A stretch of 64,000 nucleotides of DNA from an uncultured Clostridium sp. (GCA_900547035.1 URFM01000009.1:23638-87637), one strand, 5' to 3'; shown: positions 1 through 8,377, counted from the first letter of the stretch. Translations and numbers: made by a program. The notes: generated by a model from the sequence alone, not told the origin.

Positions 1-802
1 CTACAAAATTAATCCCATCGGTCAGCTCACACACATAGCGTCCGTCCGCCAGCTTCACGCCCTCGGAAACCGCTACCACCACAGATTTTTTCTTTTCGTG
101 CAGCCGGGCTACCTGATTCATAAATTTATCCACATCGAAGGTTACCTCCGGCAGAAAAATCATATCCGGTCCCTCGCAGTCCTCGCACCTGGCCAAGGCA
201 GCAGCTCCTGTCAGCCATCCGGCATTCCGTCCCATGATCTCCAAAATAGTTACGCTTTGCTGGTCATAAACCAGACCGTCCCGGATGACTTCCTTTGTAA
301 TGGAGCCGATATATTTTGCGGCACTGCCATAGCCAGGAGTGTGGTCCGTAGCCGCCAAATCGTTATCAATGGTCTTGGGAACTCCCATAAAGCGAATAGG
401 ACTGCCATTTAACAGTGAATAATCCGATAGTTTCTTGATGGTATCCATGGAATCATTTCCGCCGATATAGAAGAAATATCCGATTTCCAGCTTTTCCAGA
501 ATCTGAAAAATCTTATCATAAATTTCCCGGTCCTGGCTGATCTCCGGCAATTTAAAACGGCAGGAACCTAAATAAGCTGAGGGAGTACGCTTCAGCAGTT
601 CAATATCCAAATCCGATGTAATGTGCTTGGATAAATCTACGTATCGCTCCTCCAAAAGCCCTTGGATTCCATGAACCATACCGTAAACCTGATTGGCGCC
701 CCGGTCTCTGGCTGTCTTATAAACACCCGCCAAACTGGAGTTAATAACTGCCGTAGGACCGCCGGACTGTCCTACAATTACGTTCCCATTGATTCCGTTC
801 AT
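1..802 (-). CDS. 6-phosphofructokinase, probably pyrophosphate-dependent (C-terminus cut by window edge)
   Basis: Phosphorylates fructose-6-phosphate in glycolysis. Translating the minus strand from the ATG at 802 gives 267 residues with no stop before the window edge. Family motifs seen: GQSGGPTAVINSS near residue 11, GGNDSMDT near 114, PKTIDND at 142-148 and MGRNAGW at 190-196. ATP-dependent enzymes typically have Gly at the second position of the GGDGS motif and PGTIDND; the Asp (GGND) and Lys (PKTIDND) here are the residues associated with PPi-type enzymes. An AGAGGAAATATCG ribosome site precedes the ATG. It is transcribed divergently from the DUF1846 gene. Donor preference is inferred from these residues only. 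Confidence 0.9.
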   Translation of the reverse strand, partial: MNGINGNVIVGQSGGPTAVINSSLAGVYKTARDRGANQVYGMVHGIQGLLEERYVDLSKHITSDLDIELLKRTPSAYLGSCRFKLPEISQDREIYDKIFQILEKLEIGYFFYIGGNDSMDTIKKLSDYSLLNGSPIRFMGVPKTIDNDLAATDHTPGYGSAAKYIGSITKEVIRDGLVYDQQSVTILEIMGRNAGWLTGAAALARCEDCEGPDMIFLPEVTFDVDKFMNQVARLHEKKKSVVVAVSEGVKLADGRYVCELTDGINFV

Positions 803-840
803 CGATATTTCCTCTATTTTTTTGAAATTAACTGACTACA

Positions 841-869
841 ATTCTACCTTAAAATGGAAGAATATGCAA
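841..869 (-). promoter_or_regulatory. Promoter of the phosphofructokinase gene
   Basis: On the minus strand TTGCAT (864-869) and TAGAAT (841-846) are separated by 17 bp, about 40 bp upstream of the phosphofructokinase ATG. This fits a vegetative sigma-A promoter. Confidence 0.6.
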
Positions 870-876
870 TCACTTC

Positions 877-906
877 TTGGCATTTCCTCTACCCATATGA
901 TATACT
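877..906 (+). promoter_or_regulatory. Promoter of the DUF1846 gene
   Basis: TTGGCA (877-882) and TATACT (901-906) with an 18-bp spacer lie about 60 bp upstream of the DUF1846 ATG. It sits back-to-back with the phosphofructokinase promoter. Confidence 0.5.
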
Positions 907-965
907 TAATTTATCTATGCTTTTTAATATATTTTAAATTTTAATAGAGAGGAACCACAAAAGAA

Positions 966-2444
966 ATGAAAATTGGATTTGACAATGAAAAATACCTGAA
1001 GATGCAGTCAGAGCACATCCGCCAGCGCATCGAAGCATTCGGCGATAAGCTGTACCTGGAATTCGGCGGCAAGCTTTTCGACGACTATCATGCCTCCCGG
1101 GTTCTCCCGGGGTTTGCTCCGGACAGTAAGCTGCGGATGCTTTTGCAGCTGGCGGATCAGTCGGAAATCATCATCGCCATCAGCGCGGCGGATATTGAGA
1201 AAAATAAAGTTCGTCAGGATTTGGGCATCACATATGATGTGGATGTTCTCCGCCTGATTCAGTCTTTCCAGGACAAGGGGCTTTATGTGGGAAGTGTAGT
1301 AATCACCCAGTACAGCGGCCAGGCCAGTGCTGACCAATTTAAATCCAAACTGGAACATATGGGAATCCGGGTTTACCGCCACTACTCCATCGAAGGCTAT
1401 CCCAGCAATGTTTCCTTGATTGTCAGCGACGAGGGGTACGGAAAAAACGATTATATCGAAACCACCCGCCCGCTGGTAATTGTAACCGCCCCAGGCCCCG
1501 GAAGCGGCAAGATGGCTACCTGCCTCTCTCAGCTTTATCATGAGAACAAACGGGGAATCAAGGCGGGCTACGCAAAGTTTGAGACCTTCCCTATCTGGAA
1601 TCTGCCCTTAAAGCATCCGGTTAATCTGGCTTATGAGGCAGCTACTGCGGATTTAAACGATGTCAATATGATTGACCCCTTTCATCTGGAAGCATATGGG
1701 AAAACCGCAGTCAACTACAACCGGGACGTAGATATTTTCCCGGTACTCAATGCGATTTTTGAGGGCATCTATGGAGAGAGTCCCTACAAGTCCCCCACCG
1801 ATATGGGCGTCAACATGGCCGGCATGTGTATCGTGGACGACGAAGTGTGCCAGGAGGCTTCTTGTCAGGAAATCATCCGCCGCTACTATCAGTCCCTGAA
1901 CCGTCTGGCCAGGGAGGAGGGTGCCTCCGATGAGGTATACAAAATTGAGCTTCTTATGAAACAGGCAAAGATTACCCCCGAAATGCGTCCGGTGGTTACT
2001 CCCTGCCTGGAGCGGGCCAAAAAGCTCTCCGCCCCTGCCGCTGCTATGGAATTGTCCGACGGCGCCATTGTCACAGGCAAAACCAGCAACCTTCTGGGCG
2101 CCTCAGCTGCCGTGCTGCTCAACGCCATCAAGGTGCTGGGCGATATTCCTCATGACCAGCACTTAATCGCTCCATCTGCCATTGAACCGATCCAAACCCT
2201 GAAGACCTGCTATCTGGGCGGACACAACCCCAGGCTCCACACCGATGAAGTGCTCATTGCCCTGTCTATGAGCGCCGCAACGGATCCGGTGGCAAAAAAG
2301 GCCCTGGATCAGCTCCCCAAGCTTCGCGGCTGCCAGGTCCACACCTCCGTCATGCTGTCGGATGTGGATATCAAGGTATTCCAAAAGCTTGGGGTAGAGC
2401 TGACTTCAGAGCCGGTCTATGAGCACAAAAAACTTTATCACTAA
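966..2444 (+). CDS. DUF1846 (UPF0371) family protein
   Basis: A 492-residue protein that matches the DUF1846 family over its whole length; the start MKIGFDNEKYLKMQSEHIRQ is characteristic. The family is common in Firmicutes and has no settled biochemical function that I know of. Residues 175-185 (APGPGSGKMAT) form a glycine-rich, P-loop-like segment after a hydrophobic strand, suggesting a phosphate or nucleotide site, but Walker B is not obvious. The ATG is preceded by AGAGAGGA at a rather long spacing of about 12 nt. It is monocistronic, with its own promoter and a weak hairpin after the stop. Confidence 0.9.
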   Translation: MKIGFDNEKYLKMQSEHIRQRIEAFGDKLYLEFGGKLFDDYHASRVLPGFAPDSKLRMLLQLADQSEIIIAISAADIEKNKVRQDLGITYDVDVLRLIQSFQDKGLYVGSVVITQYSGQASADQFKSKLEHMGIRVYRHYSIEGYPSNVSLIVSDEGYGKNDYIETTRPLVIVTAPGPGSGKMATCLSQLYHENKRGIKAGYAKFETFPIWNLPLKHPVNLAYEAATADLNDVNMIDPFHLEAYGKTAVNYNRDVDIFPVLNAIFEGIYGESPYKSPTDMGVNMAGMCIVDDEVCQEASCQEIIRRYYQSLNRLAREEGASDEVYKIELLMKQAKITPEMRPVVTPCLERAKKLSAPAAAMELSDGAIVTGKTSNLLGASAAVLLNAIKVLGDIPHDQHLIAPSAIEPIQTLKTCYLGGHNPRLHTDEVLIALSMSAATDPVAKKALDQLPKLRGCQVHTSVMLSDVDIKVFQKLGVELTSEPVYEHKKLYH

Positions 2445-2447
2445 ATC

Positions 2448-2465
2448 TTGTAACAGTTCAGGACG
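2448..2465 (+). repeat. Half copy of the AACAGTTCAGGAYG dispersed repeat
   Basis: TTGTAACAGTTCAGGACG directly follows the DUF1846 stop. It matches one arm of the full palindromes at 20896-20933 and 42077-42122. No second arm is present here. Confidence 0.65.
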
Positions 2466-2488
2466 ACTCATCTTTATGAGTTTTCTTT
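2466..2488 (+). terminator. Weak terminator after DUF1846
   Basis: ACTCAT and ATGAGT (6-bp stem, 4-nt loop) are followed by TTTCTTT on the plus strand. The hairpin overlaps the stop of the converging sigma-like gene. The short stem makes this a weak call. Confidence 0.35.
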
Positions 2489-3013
2489 GGCTACGGCGCC
2501 CTCTCCGCTGACGGTGAGGGCGTCCAGTGCCAGCTTCATCAAATCTTTTACTTCCTCCTGAGTCATTTTCATCCGTTCCGCCAGTTCCTCTAAAGTGGCC
2601 TCTCGTCCCAGTTCTTTTGCCATCACACCGGACACGGTCTGAAGCACGTTTACTCTCGCGGCCATATTTTCCTCGATCTCCAGCTCCTGACACTGCTCCT
2701 CAAGGGCCAACTTTACCGCTTCCCGCACCCGCTCTTTTAACAGTTCATCCCAATCCCGCTCCCCGTCGTACTCCACGGCGGCCAGCATCAGGGCCGTATT
2801 CGCTTCCTGAATCAAATCCGACATAGGAAGCTCCCGGTCCCGAAACTCTTCAATCAGACCGGTCATCTCCCTGAGGCTGCCCTCCACCAGACGTTTTCTT
2901 GCCGTCTCGCTGCCTGCAGCCGTCTGTTTAAGCAATTCCCTCTTTTCTTCCTGTGACATAGGAGGAACTGCCTCCAGTTCTTCCAAATACATCTGATAAA
3001 AATCATGTTCCAT
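2474..3013 (-). CDS. Sigma-70-like protein with regions 1.2, 2 and 3 but no region 4
   Basis: A 179-residue protein resembling the middle of a primary sigma factor. Residues 8-45 resemble region 1.2 (QEEKRELLKQTAAGSETARKRL), 46-85 region 2.1-2.2 (LPMSDLIQEANTALMLA) and 120-165 region 3 (ELGREATLEELAERMKMTQEEV). The aromatic residues of region 2.3-2.4 that melt and read the -10 box are absent (DWDELLKERVREAV instead), and the chain ends before any region 4. It could bind RNA polymerase core but probably cannot recognise a normal promoter alone; a sigma-derived regulator or anti-sigma-like decoy is possible. Start supported by AAGGAACGAAACGCA before the ATG. Confidence 0.75.
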   Translation of the reverse strand: MEHDFYQMYLEELEAVPPMSQEEKRELLKQTAAGSETARKRLVEGSLREMTGLIEEFRDRELPMSDLIQEANTALMLAAVEYDGERDWDELLKERVREAVKLALEEQCQELEIEENMAARVNVLQTVSGVMAKELGREATLEELAERMKMTQEEVKDLMKLALDALTVSGEGAVAKENS

Positions 3014-3041
3014 TGCGTTTCGTTCCTTTCAAAAAATTTCT

Positions 3042-3070
3042 TTGCATTCCAGGGCTAATCATGCTATGAT
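3042..3070 (+). promoter_or_regulatory. Promoter of the LysR gene at 3110
   Basis: TTGCAT (3042-3047), a 17-bp spacer and TATGAT (3065-3070). The -10 box overlaps a small palindrome ATCAT-GCT-ATGAT, which could serve autoregulation. Confidence 0.6.
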
Positions 3071-3109
3071 AGCCATTAATCACCTTTAGTACAAGGAGTC
3101 CTTAAAATA

Positions 3110-3985
3110 ATGGATATTAATTATGAACTTTACCGTGTGTTTTACCATGTTGCCACTACCCTCAGCTTTTCCGAGGCTTCCAAGCAGCTGTTTATCTCCC
3201 AGTCTGCCGTAAGCCAGTCCATCAAGGTGCTGGAGAAAAAACTGGACCAGCCGCTCTTCATCCGCAGCACCAAGAAGGTTCAGCTGACTCCGGAAGGGGA
3301 AATTCTTTTAAAGCATGTGGAGCCCGCCATGAATCTAATTCGCAAGGGAGAGGCCCAGCTGCTGGAAGCCCACTCCCTGAAAGGCGGTCAGCTGCGCATC
3401 GGAGCCAGCGATACCATCTGCCGATATTACCTGGTGCCCTATCTGCAGCGCTTCCACCAGGAGTATCCCAATGTTCACATCAAGGTTACCAACCACACCT
3501 CCATCGACTGCGCGAAATCTCTGGAAAGCGGCGAGGTGGATTTTATCGTAGTAAATTACCCCAATTCCGCCCTGACCGGCGATCTGAGCACCAGGGTCAT
3601 CAATGAGTTTCACGATGTATTTGTGGCCAATCCTGAGGCTTTTCCTCTGATGGGCCGCCGGCTGACCCTGGCCCAGCTTTTAAAATGGCCCATTATGATG
3701 CTGGACCGCAGAAGCACCACCAGCGAATTTCTCCATCATGTATTTCAGCAGCATCAGCTGGATTTAGCTCCGGAAATTGAGCTTTCCAGCAACGACCTGT
3801 TAATCGATCTGGCCCGAATCGGCCTTGGCATCGCCTTTGTTCCGGATTTCTGCATCCCTAAGGACTGTCCCGATCTCTTTATACTGGATCTGGAGGAGCG
3901 TCTGCCTGCCCGGCAGATGATGGTAGTCAGCAGCGACTATACCCCCATTTCTCAGGCCGCCCGGCATTTTATGGACATGCTGTAG
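3110..3985 (+). CDS. LysR family transcriptional regulator
   Basis: A 291-residue LysR-type regulator. The N-terminal winged helix-turn-helix covers residues 1-60 (LSFSEASKQLFISQSAVSQSIKVLEKKLDQPLF) and the rest is the two-lobed effector domain (GGQLRIGASDTICRYYLVPYL onward). The start is set by AAGGAG before the ATG. It stands alone: the upstream gene is divergent and the downstream helicase gene converges, overlapping its last 17 bp. With no transporter or enzyme beside it, target and inducer cannot be inferred. Confidence 0.92.
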   Translation: MDINYELYRVFYHVATTLSFSEASKQLFISQSAVSQSIKVLEKKLDQPLFIRSTKKVQLTPEGEILLKHVEPAMNLIRKGEAQLLEAHSLKGGQLRIGASDTICRYYLVPYLQRFHQEYPNVHIKVTNHTSIDCAKSLESGEVDFIVVNYPNSALTGDLSTRVINEFHDVFVANPEAFPLMGRRLTLAQLLKWPIMMLDRRSTTSEFLHHVFQQHQLDLAPEIELSSNDLLIDLARIGLGIAFVPDFCIPKDCPDLFILDLEERLPARQMMVVSSDYTPISQAARHFMDML

Positions 3986-6416
3986 GTTCCTCCTCAGCAC
4001 CAGACCGCTGCCAAAATTCCTTCACCGCCTTTCCTACATTTCTTCTGTCTACGATCGTATAGCGATCCCACTCTCTTGGAAAGAGCGCCAGATAATCCTC
4101 TCTCAGGAAGCGGTCGTCCAGCAGGGCAATGATTCCCCGGTCCGTCGCAGTCCGGATTACGCGGCCGGCAGCCTGAAGCACTTTGTTCATGCCGGGATAC
4201 TGGTAAGCATAGGCAAATCCATTTCCTTCCGGCAGTTCAAAATATTGCCGCAAAATTTCCTGCTCAGGATTCATCTGCGGCAGCCCCGTCCCAATGATAA
4301 TGGCCCCGATCAGCCTTTCTTCCGCTAAATCGATTCCCTCTGAAAAAATTCCTCCTAATACGCAGAAGGCAGCCATAGACGACTTCCGCTCCTCCTCAAA
4401 AGCCGCCAGAAACTTTTCCCGGTCCTCCTCGCTCATATTGGTTCCCTGAACCATACGGCAAAAACCGGCCTTCTCTCCCTTCTCTTCCTGTTCCAGAAAC
4501 ACCTGTTCCACTGCCTCCAGATATTGGTAGGAGGGGAAAAAAACCATATAGTTTCCCTTTTTGCCGGATACAATATTTCGAATATATTCGGCCACCTTCT
4601 CATATTCCCGGCTGTTTCTGCGCCGGTAAGCGCTGCTGACGTCCCGGGCCGTCAGAATCAGCTTATTTTCCCTTGGAAACGGAGAATCCGCATAAACCGC
4701 CGGTGCATCCTGATTTCCTGCCAGTAACTCTTTATAATACCGGATGGGCAGAAGGGTGGCAGAGAAAAACAAGGCGGAGCGCCCCTGATCCAAACATTCC
4801 TGAATGCTGGAAGCCGGATTGATGCACATCAGCTTAATCATAAAGCTGCCGTCCTCCCTGAGCCTGCAGTAAATCCTCCAGCTGTCGTCCATTCTCTCAT
4901 GGATATAGAGAAAATCCCTGATCCTGAAATATAAATCCAGAACCAAATCCCGGTCATCAAACTCCAGATGCTGATTTAAATAGGCATCCAGTTCCTCACA
5001 GGCGGCGGAAAGATCCAGAGCCAGAAGTTTTACATCCTCTAACAGCCGGTACTCGGTTCCATGGACTTCGCAGAGGCGTCCTTCCTCATCTCCTGCCCTC
5101 TTGAAAGCCAGAAGCCGCCGGTTGCAGCGCTCTAAGGCCAGAACAGCCTTTGCCGAGTCCGGCTGCCCTTTAAGTATCCTCTTACCCCCAAGAAGGTCCT
5201 CCTTTACCAGGGCGGCACTGTACATCTCCCTGGCGCGGCTCACCAGGTTGTGGGCCTCGTCTATTAAGAACAGATACTCCATCCCCGTATTGCCCTCGGA
5301 AAAATACCGCTTCAGACGCACATTGGGATCGAAAACATAATTGTAATCGCATATAATCCCGTCCACCCAGCTGCTGATGTCCAGGGAAAACTCAAAAGGA
5401 CAAACATGAAACCGACTGGCGTATTCCAGAATTTTTTCCCTTGTGATCAGAAATTCCTGATGAATTATCTCAAACACCGCATCATTAACCCGGTCAAAGT
5501 GCCCTCTTGCCACAGGACATGAGACCGGATTGCAATCCGGCGTATCCAGAATACACAACTTCTCCTTGGCGGTTAAAGTCACCGTGGAAAAATACAGCTG
5601 TTCCTTCTCTCTGAGGATCCGGAAGGCCTCCTGAGCCACACTGCGGGTGATGGTCTTAGCCGTCAGATAAAACAGCTTATCCCCCATTCCCTCCCCCATG
5701 GCCTTTAGGCTTGGGAAAATAGCAGACAACGTTTTTCCAATTCCCGTAGGTGCCTGAATTAAAAGATTCTCTCCCTTTTCTATGGAGCGGTAGACCGCAG
5801 CTGCCAATCCTTTTTGACCCTTCCTGTAAGAATAGGGAAAGATCAGTTCTTTCAGAGACTGATTTCTTCTCTCTTTGTGATGGTACAAATAGCGGGCCCA
5901 TTTCAGATATTCATGAATCAGTCCGACAAACCATTCCGACAGTTCTTCCATAGAATAATCTCTGCGGAACCTGCGGATCTCCTCATTCTCTATGCTGCAG
6001 TAGGTAATCTGAACTCCAATGGTGTCAGCTCCATGAGTGTCTCCGTATAAATAGGCATAGCATTTTGCCTGCGCCAGGTGAATCGGATCAGCTTCTGACA
6101 AACGATTCAAATTCATGTATACACACTTAATTTCATCTATAACCATCCCTGCCGGTTCCGAAAAAATGCCGTCTGCCCGTCCCTCTACCAGCAGAGCAAA
6201 TTCTTCCTCCTGTACCGTCTTTTTCAGAGGAACCTCTGCCTGGTATCCGGCCCCCATCTTCTTTTGGATCTTCCTGTGGAGACGGCTTCCTGCATGCATA
6301 GCCTCCTTTTGAGCCCCCGGCGTACGCCGGTTGTCCAGGTCTCCGCTCCGCAGCACAAATTCCACCAGCTGACGCACAGATATACGGACAGCCGGGGATA
6401 CCTTCGTCTGTTCCAA
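3969..6416 (-). CDS. DinG/XPD-like superfamily 2 helicase with N-terminal PD-(D/E)XK-like domain
   Basis: Numbered from the upstream ATG (6482), residues 30-200 carry a Cas4/RecB-like nuclease pattern: VEGRADGI (D103), IDEIK (E117, K119) and a QAKCYAYLY motif. The helicase follows: Walker A APTGIGKT (244-251), four cysteines spaced like an XPD/DinG Fe-S cluster (310, 317, 322, 361), DEAH at 408-411, and the late motifs GGIFSEGIDL and QAAGRVIRT. It probably acts in DNA repair. I prefer the TTG start at 6416 because AAAGGAGG lies 9 nt before it, while the ATG at 6482 falls at the expected transcription start with no ribosome site. That ribosome site can pair with the CCTCC just after it. Confidence 0.88.
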   Translation of the reverse strand: MEQTKVSPAVRISVRQLVEFVLRSGDLDNRRTPGAQKEAMHAGSRLHRKIQKKMGAGYQAEVPLKKTVQEEEFALLVEGRADGIFSEPAGMVIDEIKCVYMNLNRLSEADPIHLAQAKCYAYLYGDTHGADTIGVQITYCSIENEEIRRFRRDYSMEELSEWFVGLIHEYLKWARYLYHHKERRNQSLKELIFPYSYRKGQKGLAAAVYRSIEKGENLLIQAPTGIGKTLSAIFPSLKAMGEGMGDKLFYLTAKTITRSVAQEAFRILREKEQLYFSTVTLTAKEKLCILDTPDCNPVSCPVARGHFDRVNDAVFEIIHQEFLITREKILEYASRFHVCPFEFSLDISSWVDGIICDYNYVFDPNVRLKRYFSEGNTGMEYLFLIDEAHNLVSRAREMYSAALVKEDLLGGKRILKGQPDSAKAVLALERCNRRLLAFKRAGDEEGRLCEVHGTEYRLLEDVKLLALDLSAACEELDAYLNQHLEFDDRDLVLDLYFRIRDFLYIHERMDDSWRIYCRLREDGSFMIKLMCINPASSIQECLDQGRSALFFSATLLPIRYYKELLAGNQDAPAVYADSPFPRENKLILTARDVSSAYRRRNSREYEKVAEYIRNIVSGKKGNYMVFFPSYQYLEAVEQVFLEQEEKGEKAGFCRMVQGTNMSEEDREKFLAAFEEERKSSMAAFCVLGGIFSEGIDLAEERLIGAIIIGTGLPQMNPEQEILRQYFELPEGNGFAYAYQYPGMNKVLQAAGRVIRTATDRGIIALLDDRFLREDYLALFPREWDRYTIVDRRNVGKAVKEFWQRSGAEEEPTACP

Positions 6417-6485
6417 GAGGAGGCACCTCCTTTCCCTGACATCGGGAGGCTGAAAAGTCCTGTCCCGTGTTCCCAGTTCCATCTA

Positions 6486-6514
6486 AGTATACTCTAAAAA
6501 GCGGCGGACTGCAA
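6486..6514 (-). promoter_or_regulatory. Helicase promoter inside the upstream terminator, with possible LexA-like box
   Basis: On the minus strand TTGCAG (6509-6514), 17 bp, TATACT (6486-6491). The -35 box lies in the HPr-like gene's terminator hairpin. GAACATTGGTTT (6513-6524), one mismatch from the Gram-positive LexA core GAAC-N4-GTTC, overlaps the -35 box. Confidence 0.45.
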
Positions 6515-6539
6515 ACCAATGTTCACAATCCGCCGCTTT
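6498..6539 (-). terminator. Terminator of the HPr-like gene
   Basis: Perfect 11-bp arms AAAGCGGCGGA (6498-6508) and TCCGCCGCTTT (6529-6539) with a 20-nt loop, running into a T run on the minus strand. Confidence 0.8.
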
Positions 6540-6580
6540 ATTTGCTGCTTCATCTGTCATGAGCACTTAAAACCTGATTT

Positions 6581-6826
6581 TCAGGCAACCACTGCAGCGT
6601 GCTCCGGTGAAAGGCTTTCCAGGTATTCCTCAAATTCCTGGTTCTCTCCATTGTACTGAACAGTCAGCACTCTAGTCAAATCCAGACTTAAAACACCAAG
6701 AATGGACTTTGCGTCGATTACAACCCGGTTATAGAATACGTCAATATCAAAGTCACACTTCGTAGCCTCTTTCACGAATCTCTTCGCTTCCTCTACTGAT
6801 GGCAACACAATTCTTTTTTGTTTCAT
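6581..6826 (-). CDS. HPr-like protein lacking the phosphorylatable histidine
   Basis: An 81-residue protein with the HPr fold signature of the sugar phosphotransferase system. The segment around HPr Ser46 is kept (VIDAKSILGVLSL; compare VNLKSIMGVMSL in HPr), but the GIHARPA segment holding His15 is replaced by PSVEEAKRF. It therefore should not carry phosphate in the PTS relay. By analogy with Bacillus Crh, which also lacks His15 and keeps Ser46, it may be a regulatory partner of CcpA; that is inference. ATG chosen at 6826 (AAAGGA 11 nt upstream); a TTG two codons earlier is less likely. Own promoter, structured leader and terminator. Confidence 0.82.
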   Translation of the reverse strand: MKQKRIVLPSVEEAKRFVKEATKCDFDIDVFYNRVVIDAKSILGVLSLDLTRVLTVQYNGENQEFEEYLESLSPEHAAVVA

Positions 6827-6853
6827 AATCAAAACATCCTTTCAAATTAGAAC

Positions 6854-6873
6854 CTTTCCGGCGGTCCGGAAAG
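6854..6873 (-). promoter_or_regulatory. Hairpin in the leader of the HPr-like mRNA
   Basis: CTTTCCGG and CCGGAAAG (8-bp arms, 4-nt loop) lie in the roughly 90-nt 5' leader between the promoter at 6922-6950 and the start codon. An alternative pairing between CGGTCC and GGACCG segments in the same leader is possible. No known riboswitch recognised. Confidence 0.5.
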
Positions 6874-6921
6874 ACACTTCAGGGACCGGTCTTTGCGGAC
6901 CCTTGTAGTTTCGTTTTCAAA

Positions 6922-6950
6922 TATATAGCACGATTTTTTTTAATTGTCAA
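6922..6950 (-). promoter_or_regulatory. Strong promoter of the HPr-like gene
   Basis: On the minus strand a perfect TTGACA (6945-6950), 17-bp A-rich spacer and TATATA (6922-6927). The 352-bp gap between the HPr-like and GH18 genes holds only this promoter, the leader hairpin and the GH18 terminator. Confidence 0.75.
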
Positions 6951-7068
6951 ATCTGACTCTGACGCTCTATCCCTCAAAAATCATGGATAAAATTGGAGGA
7001 TTTTTCTGAATTTGCCAGCAGCAAAAAATACGTTCCCATCACATTGGAAGCTGTCCTGAAGGGTCAAA

Positions 7069-7102
7069 AAAGGAACCCTCCGCCTAATTGCCTGGTTCCT
7101 TT
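7069..7102 (-). terminator. Terminator of the GH18 gene (bidirectional form)
   Basis: AAAGGAACC (7069-7077) and GGTTCCTTT (7094-7102) form a 9-bp stem with T runs on both sides. It lies about 80 bp after the GH18 stop. Confidence 0.7.
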
Positions 7103-7178
7103 CCTTTTTGTACCTCTATTTCTATGAATATTAACGAAAATTATGTGTATTCTGTGACCTTAAAGGTGTTTGCTGACC

Positions 7179-8321
7179 TTAAAACTTCAAAATATGGAAC
7201 CGGTCCCGAGCCAGCAGAAGCCCTGCGCGGAACAGCTGCATCATCTGCCAGAAGCCCACTCCTTTCAGATTCAGTTCCTGAACCAGGCGAAACTTCGCCT
7301 CGTAGCTCCTGACATCCTCGAACCATACCTCATGGCGGACCCCGTCCTGGAGGTAATGAAAATACGGGGACTGAGCCTCCTCATCAAACTGAATGGAAGC
7401 GCCCCTGGACACAGCCAGTTGAACCGCCTCCACATTGCCCAGGGTCCTGGCCTTGGTAGTGCCACGTTCATATGGAAGAGGCCAGTCGTAACCATAGTTT
7501 GGAACCCCCAGAATAATCCGGTCCGCCGGAATTTCCGTCAGAGCGTATTTCGCCACCCGCCTCACCATGCGGAGAGGAGCAACCGCCATAGGAGGTCCAT
7601 AAGTATAGCCCCATTCATAAGTCATCAGCATCACCTGATTGGCTGCCTGACCCAGACGTCCATAGTCCATCCCTTCATATAAAAGGCCCTTCTGGTCGCT
7701 GCTGGTTTTGGGAGCCAGAGCTACCGACACCGGATAGCCGAACAGATTCATCACCTGACGGGCCAGTTCTACAAAACCGGCGAAGTTTTCCTTCTCCTCC
7801 GCCGGAATATACTCAAAATCAATATCCAGCCCCTGAAAGCCCTTATCCTTCATCACAGCTCCCAGCTGCCACAAAATCTTTTCCTGGAGGCTTTGGCTCT
7901 CTAACAGAACCTGAATCAGGCTGCTGTGAAATCTTCCGTCCGGGCCTATGGAGGTAAAGGTCAAAACTGGTCTGGTTCCCTGAGACGAGCTGGCCTCAAT
8001 CATCCATGTATCGTCCAACACGGGTTCTACCAGCTGTCCATCTTCTGTGAATCCATAGGAAAACACATGAATAGCCGTCAAGTCCGGCAGGCTCTCTGAC
8101 AAAACCCAGGGACTGATAAATGGATAAGCATAGCCCAAAATATGGGCCAACGGACGTTCGTTTTCCTGCCAGGAAGCAGCCGGGATCAGAAGCGCCTGGC
8201 CTACTGCCAAAGTATAAGGATATACCAGCTGGTTTATATAAATGATTTCCTCCGCCCTGACATTCTGCACTCTGGAAATCCGCTCTACGCTGTCCCCCTG
8301 CTGCACCACATATATTTCCAT
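7179..8321 (-). CDS. LysM domain plus glycoside hydrolase family 18 protein (YaaH/SleL-like)
   Basis: A 380-residue protein. Residues 1-48 are a LysM peptidoglycan-binding module (MEIYVVQQGDSVERISRVQN). The rest is a GH18 barrel with the catalytic DxxDxDxE motif conserved as GLDIDFEY, plus the late barrel motif VGFWQM. No signal peptide is present, which is usual for spore-coat YaaH/SleL cortex-lytic enzymes, so a role in spore germination or cortex handling is likely. GGGAG precedes the ATG. The following gene on this strand is separated by a strong terminator. Confidence 0.88.
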   Translation of the reverse strand: MEIYVVQQGDSVERISRVQNVRAEEIIYINQLVYPYTLAVGQALLIPAASWQENERPLAHILGYAYPFISPWVLSESLPDLTAIHVFSYGFTEDGQLVEPVLDDTWMIEASSSQGTRPVLTFTSIGPDGRFHSSLIQVLLESQSLQEKILWQLGAVMKDKGFQGLDIDFEYIPAEEKENFAGFVELARQVMNLFGYPVSVALAPKTSSDQKGLLYEGMDYGRLGQAANQVMLMTYEWGYTYGPPMAVAPLRMVRRVAKYALTEIPADRIILGVPNYGYDWPLPYERGTTKARTLGNVEAVQLAVSRGASIQFDEEAQSPYFHYLQDGVRHEVWFEDVRSYEAKFRLVQELNLKGVGFWQMMQLFRAGLLLARDRFHILKF

Positions 8322-8377
8322 GAAAACTCCCGTTTTCTCGTCTTGTTACTCTAAATATATGTAATTTTCTACAGTTC

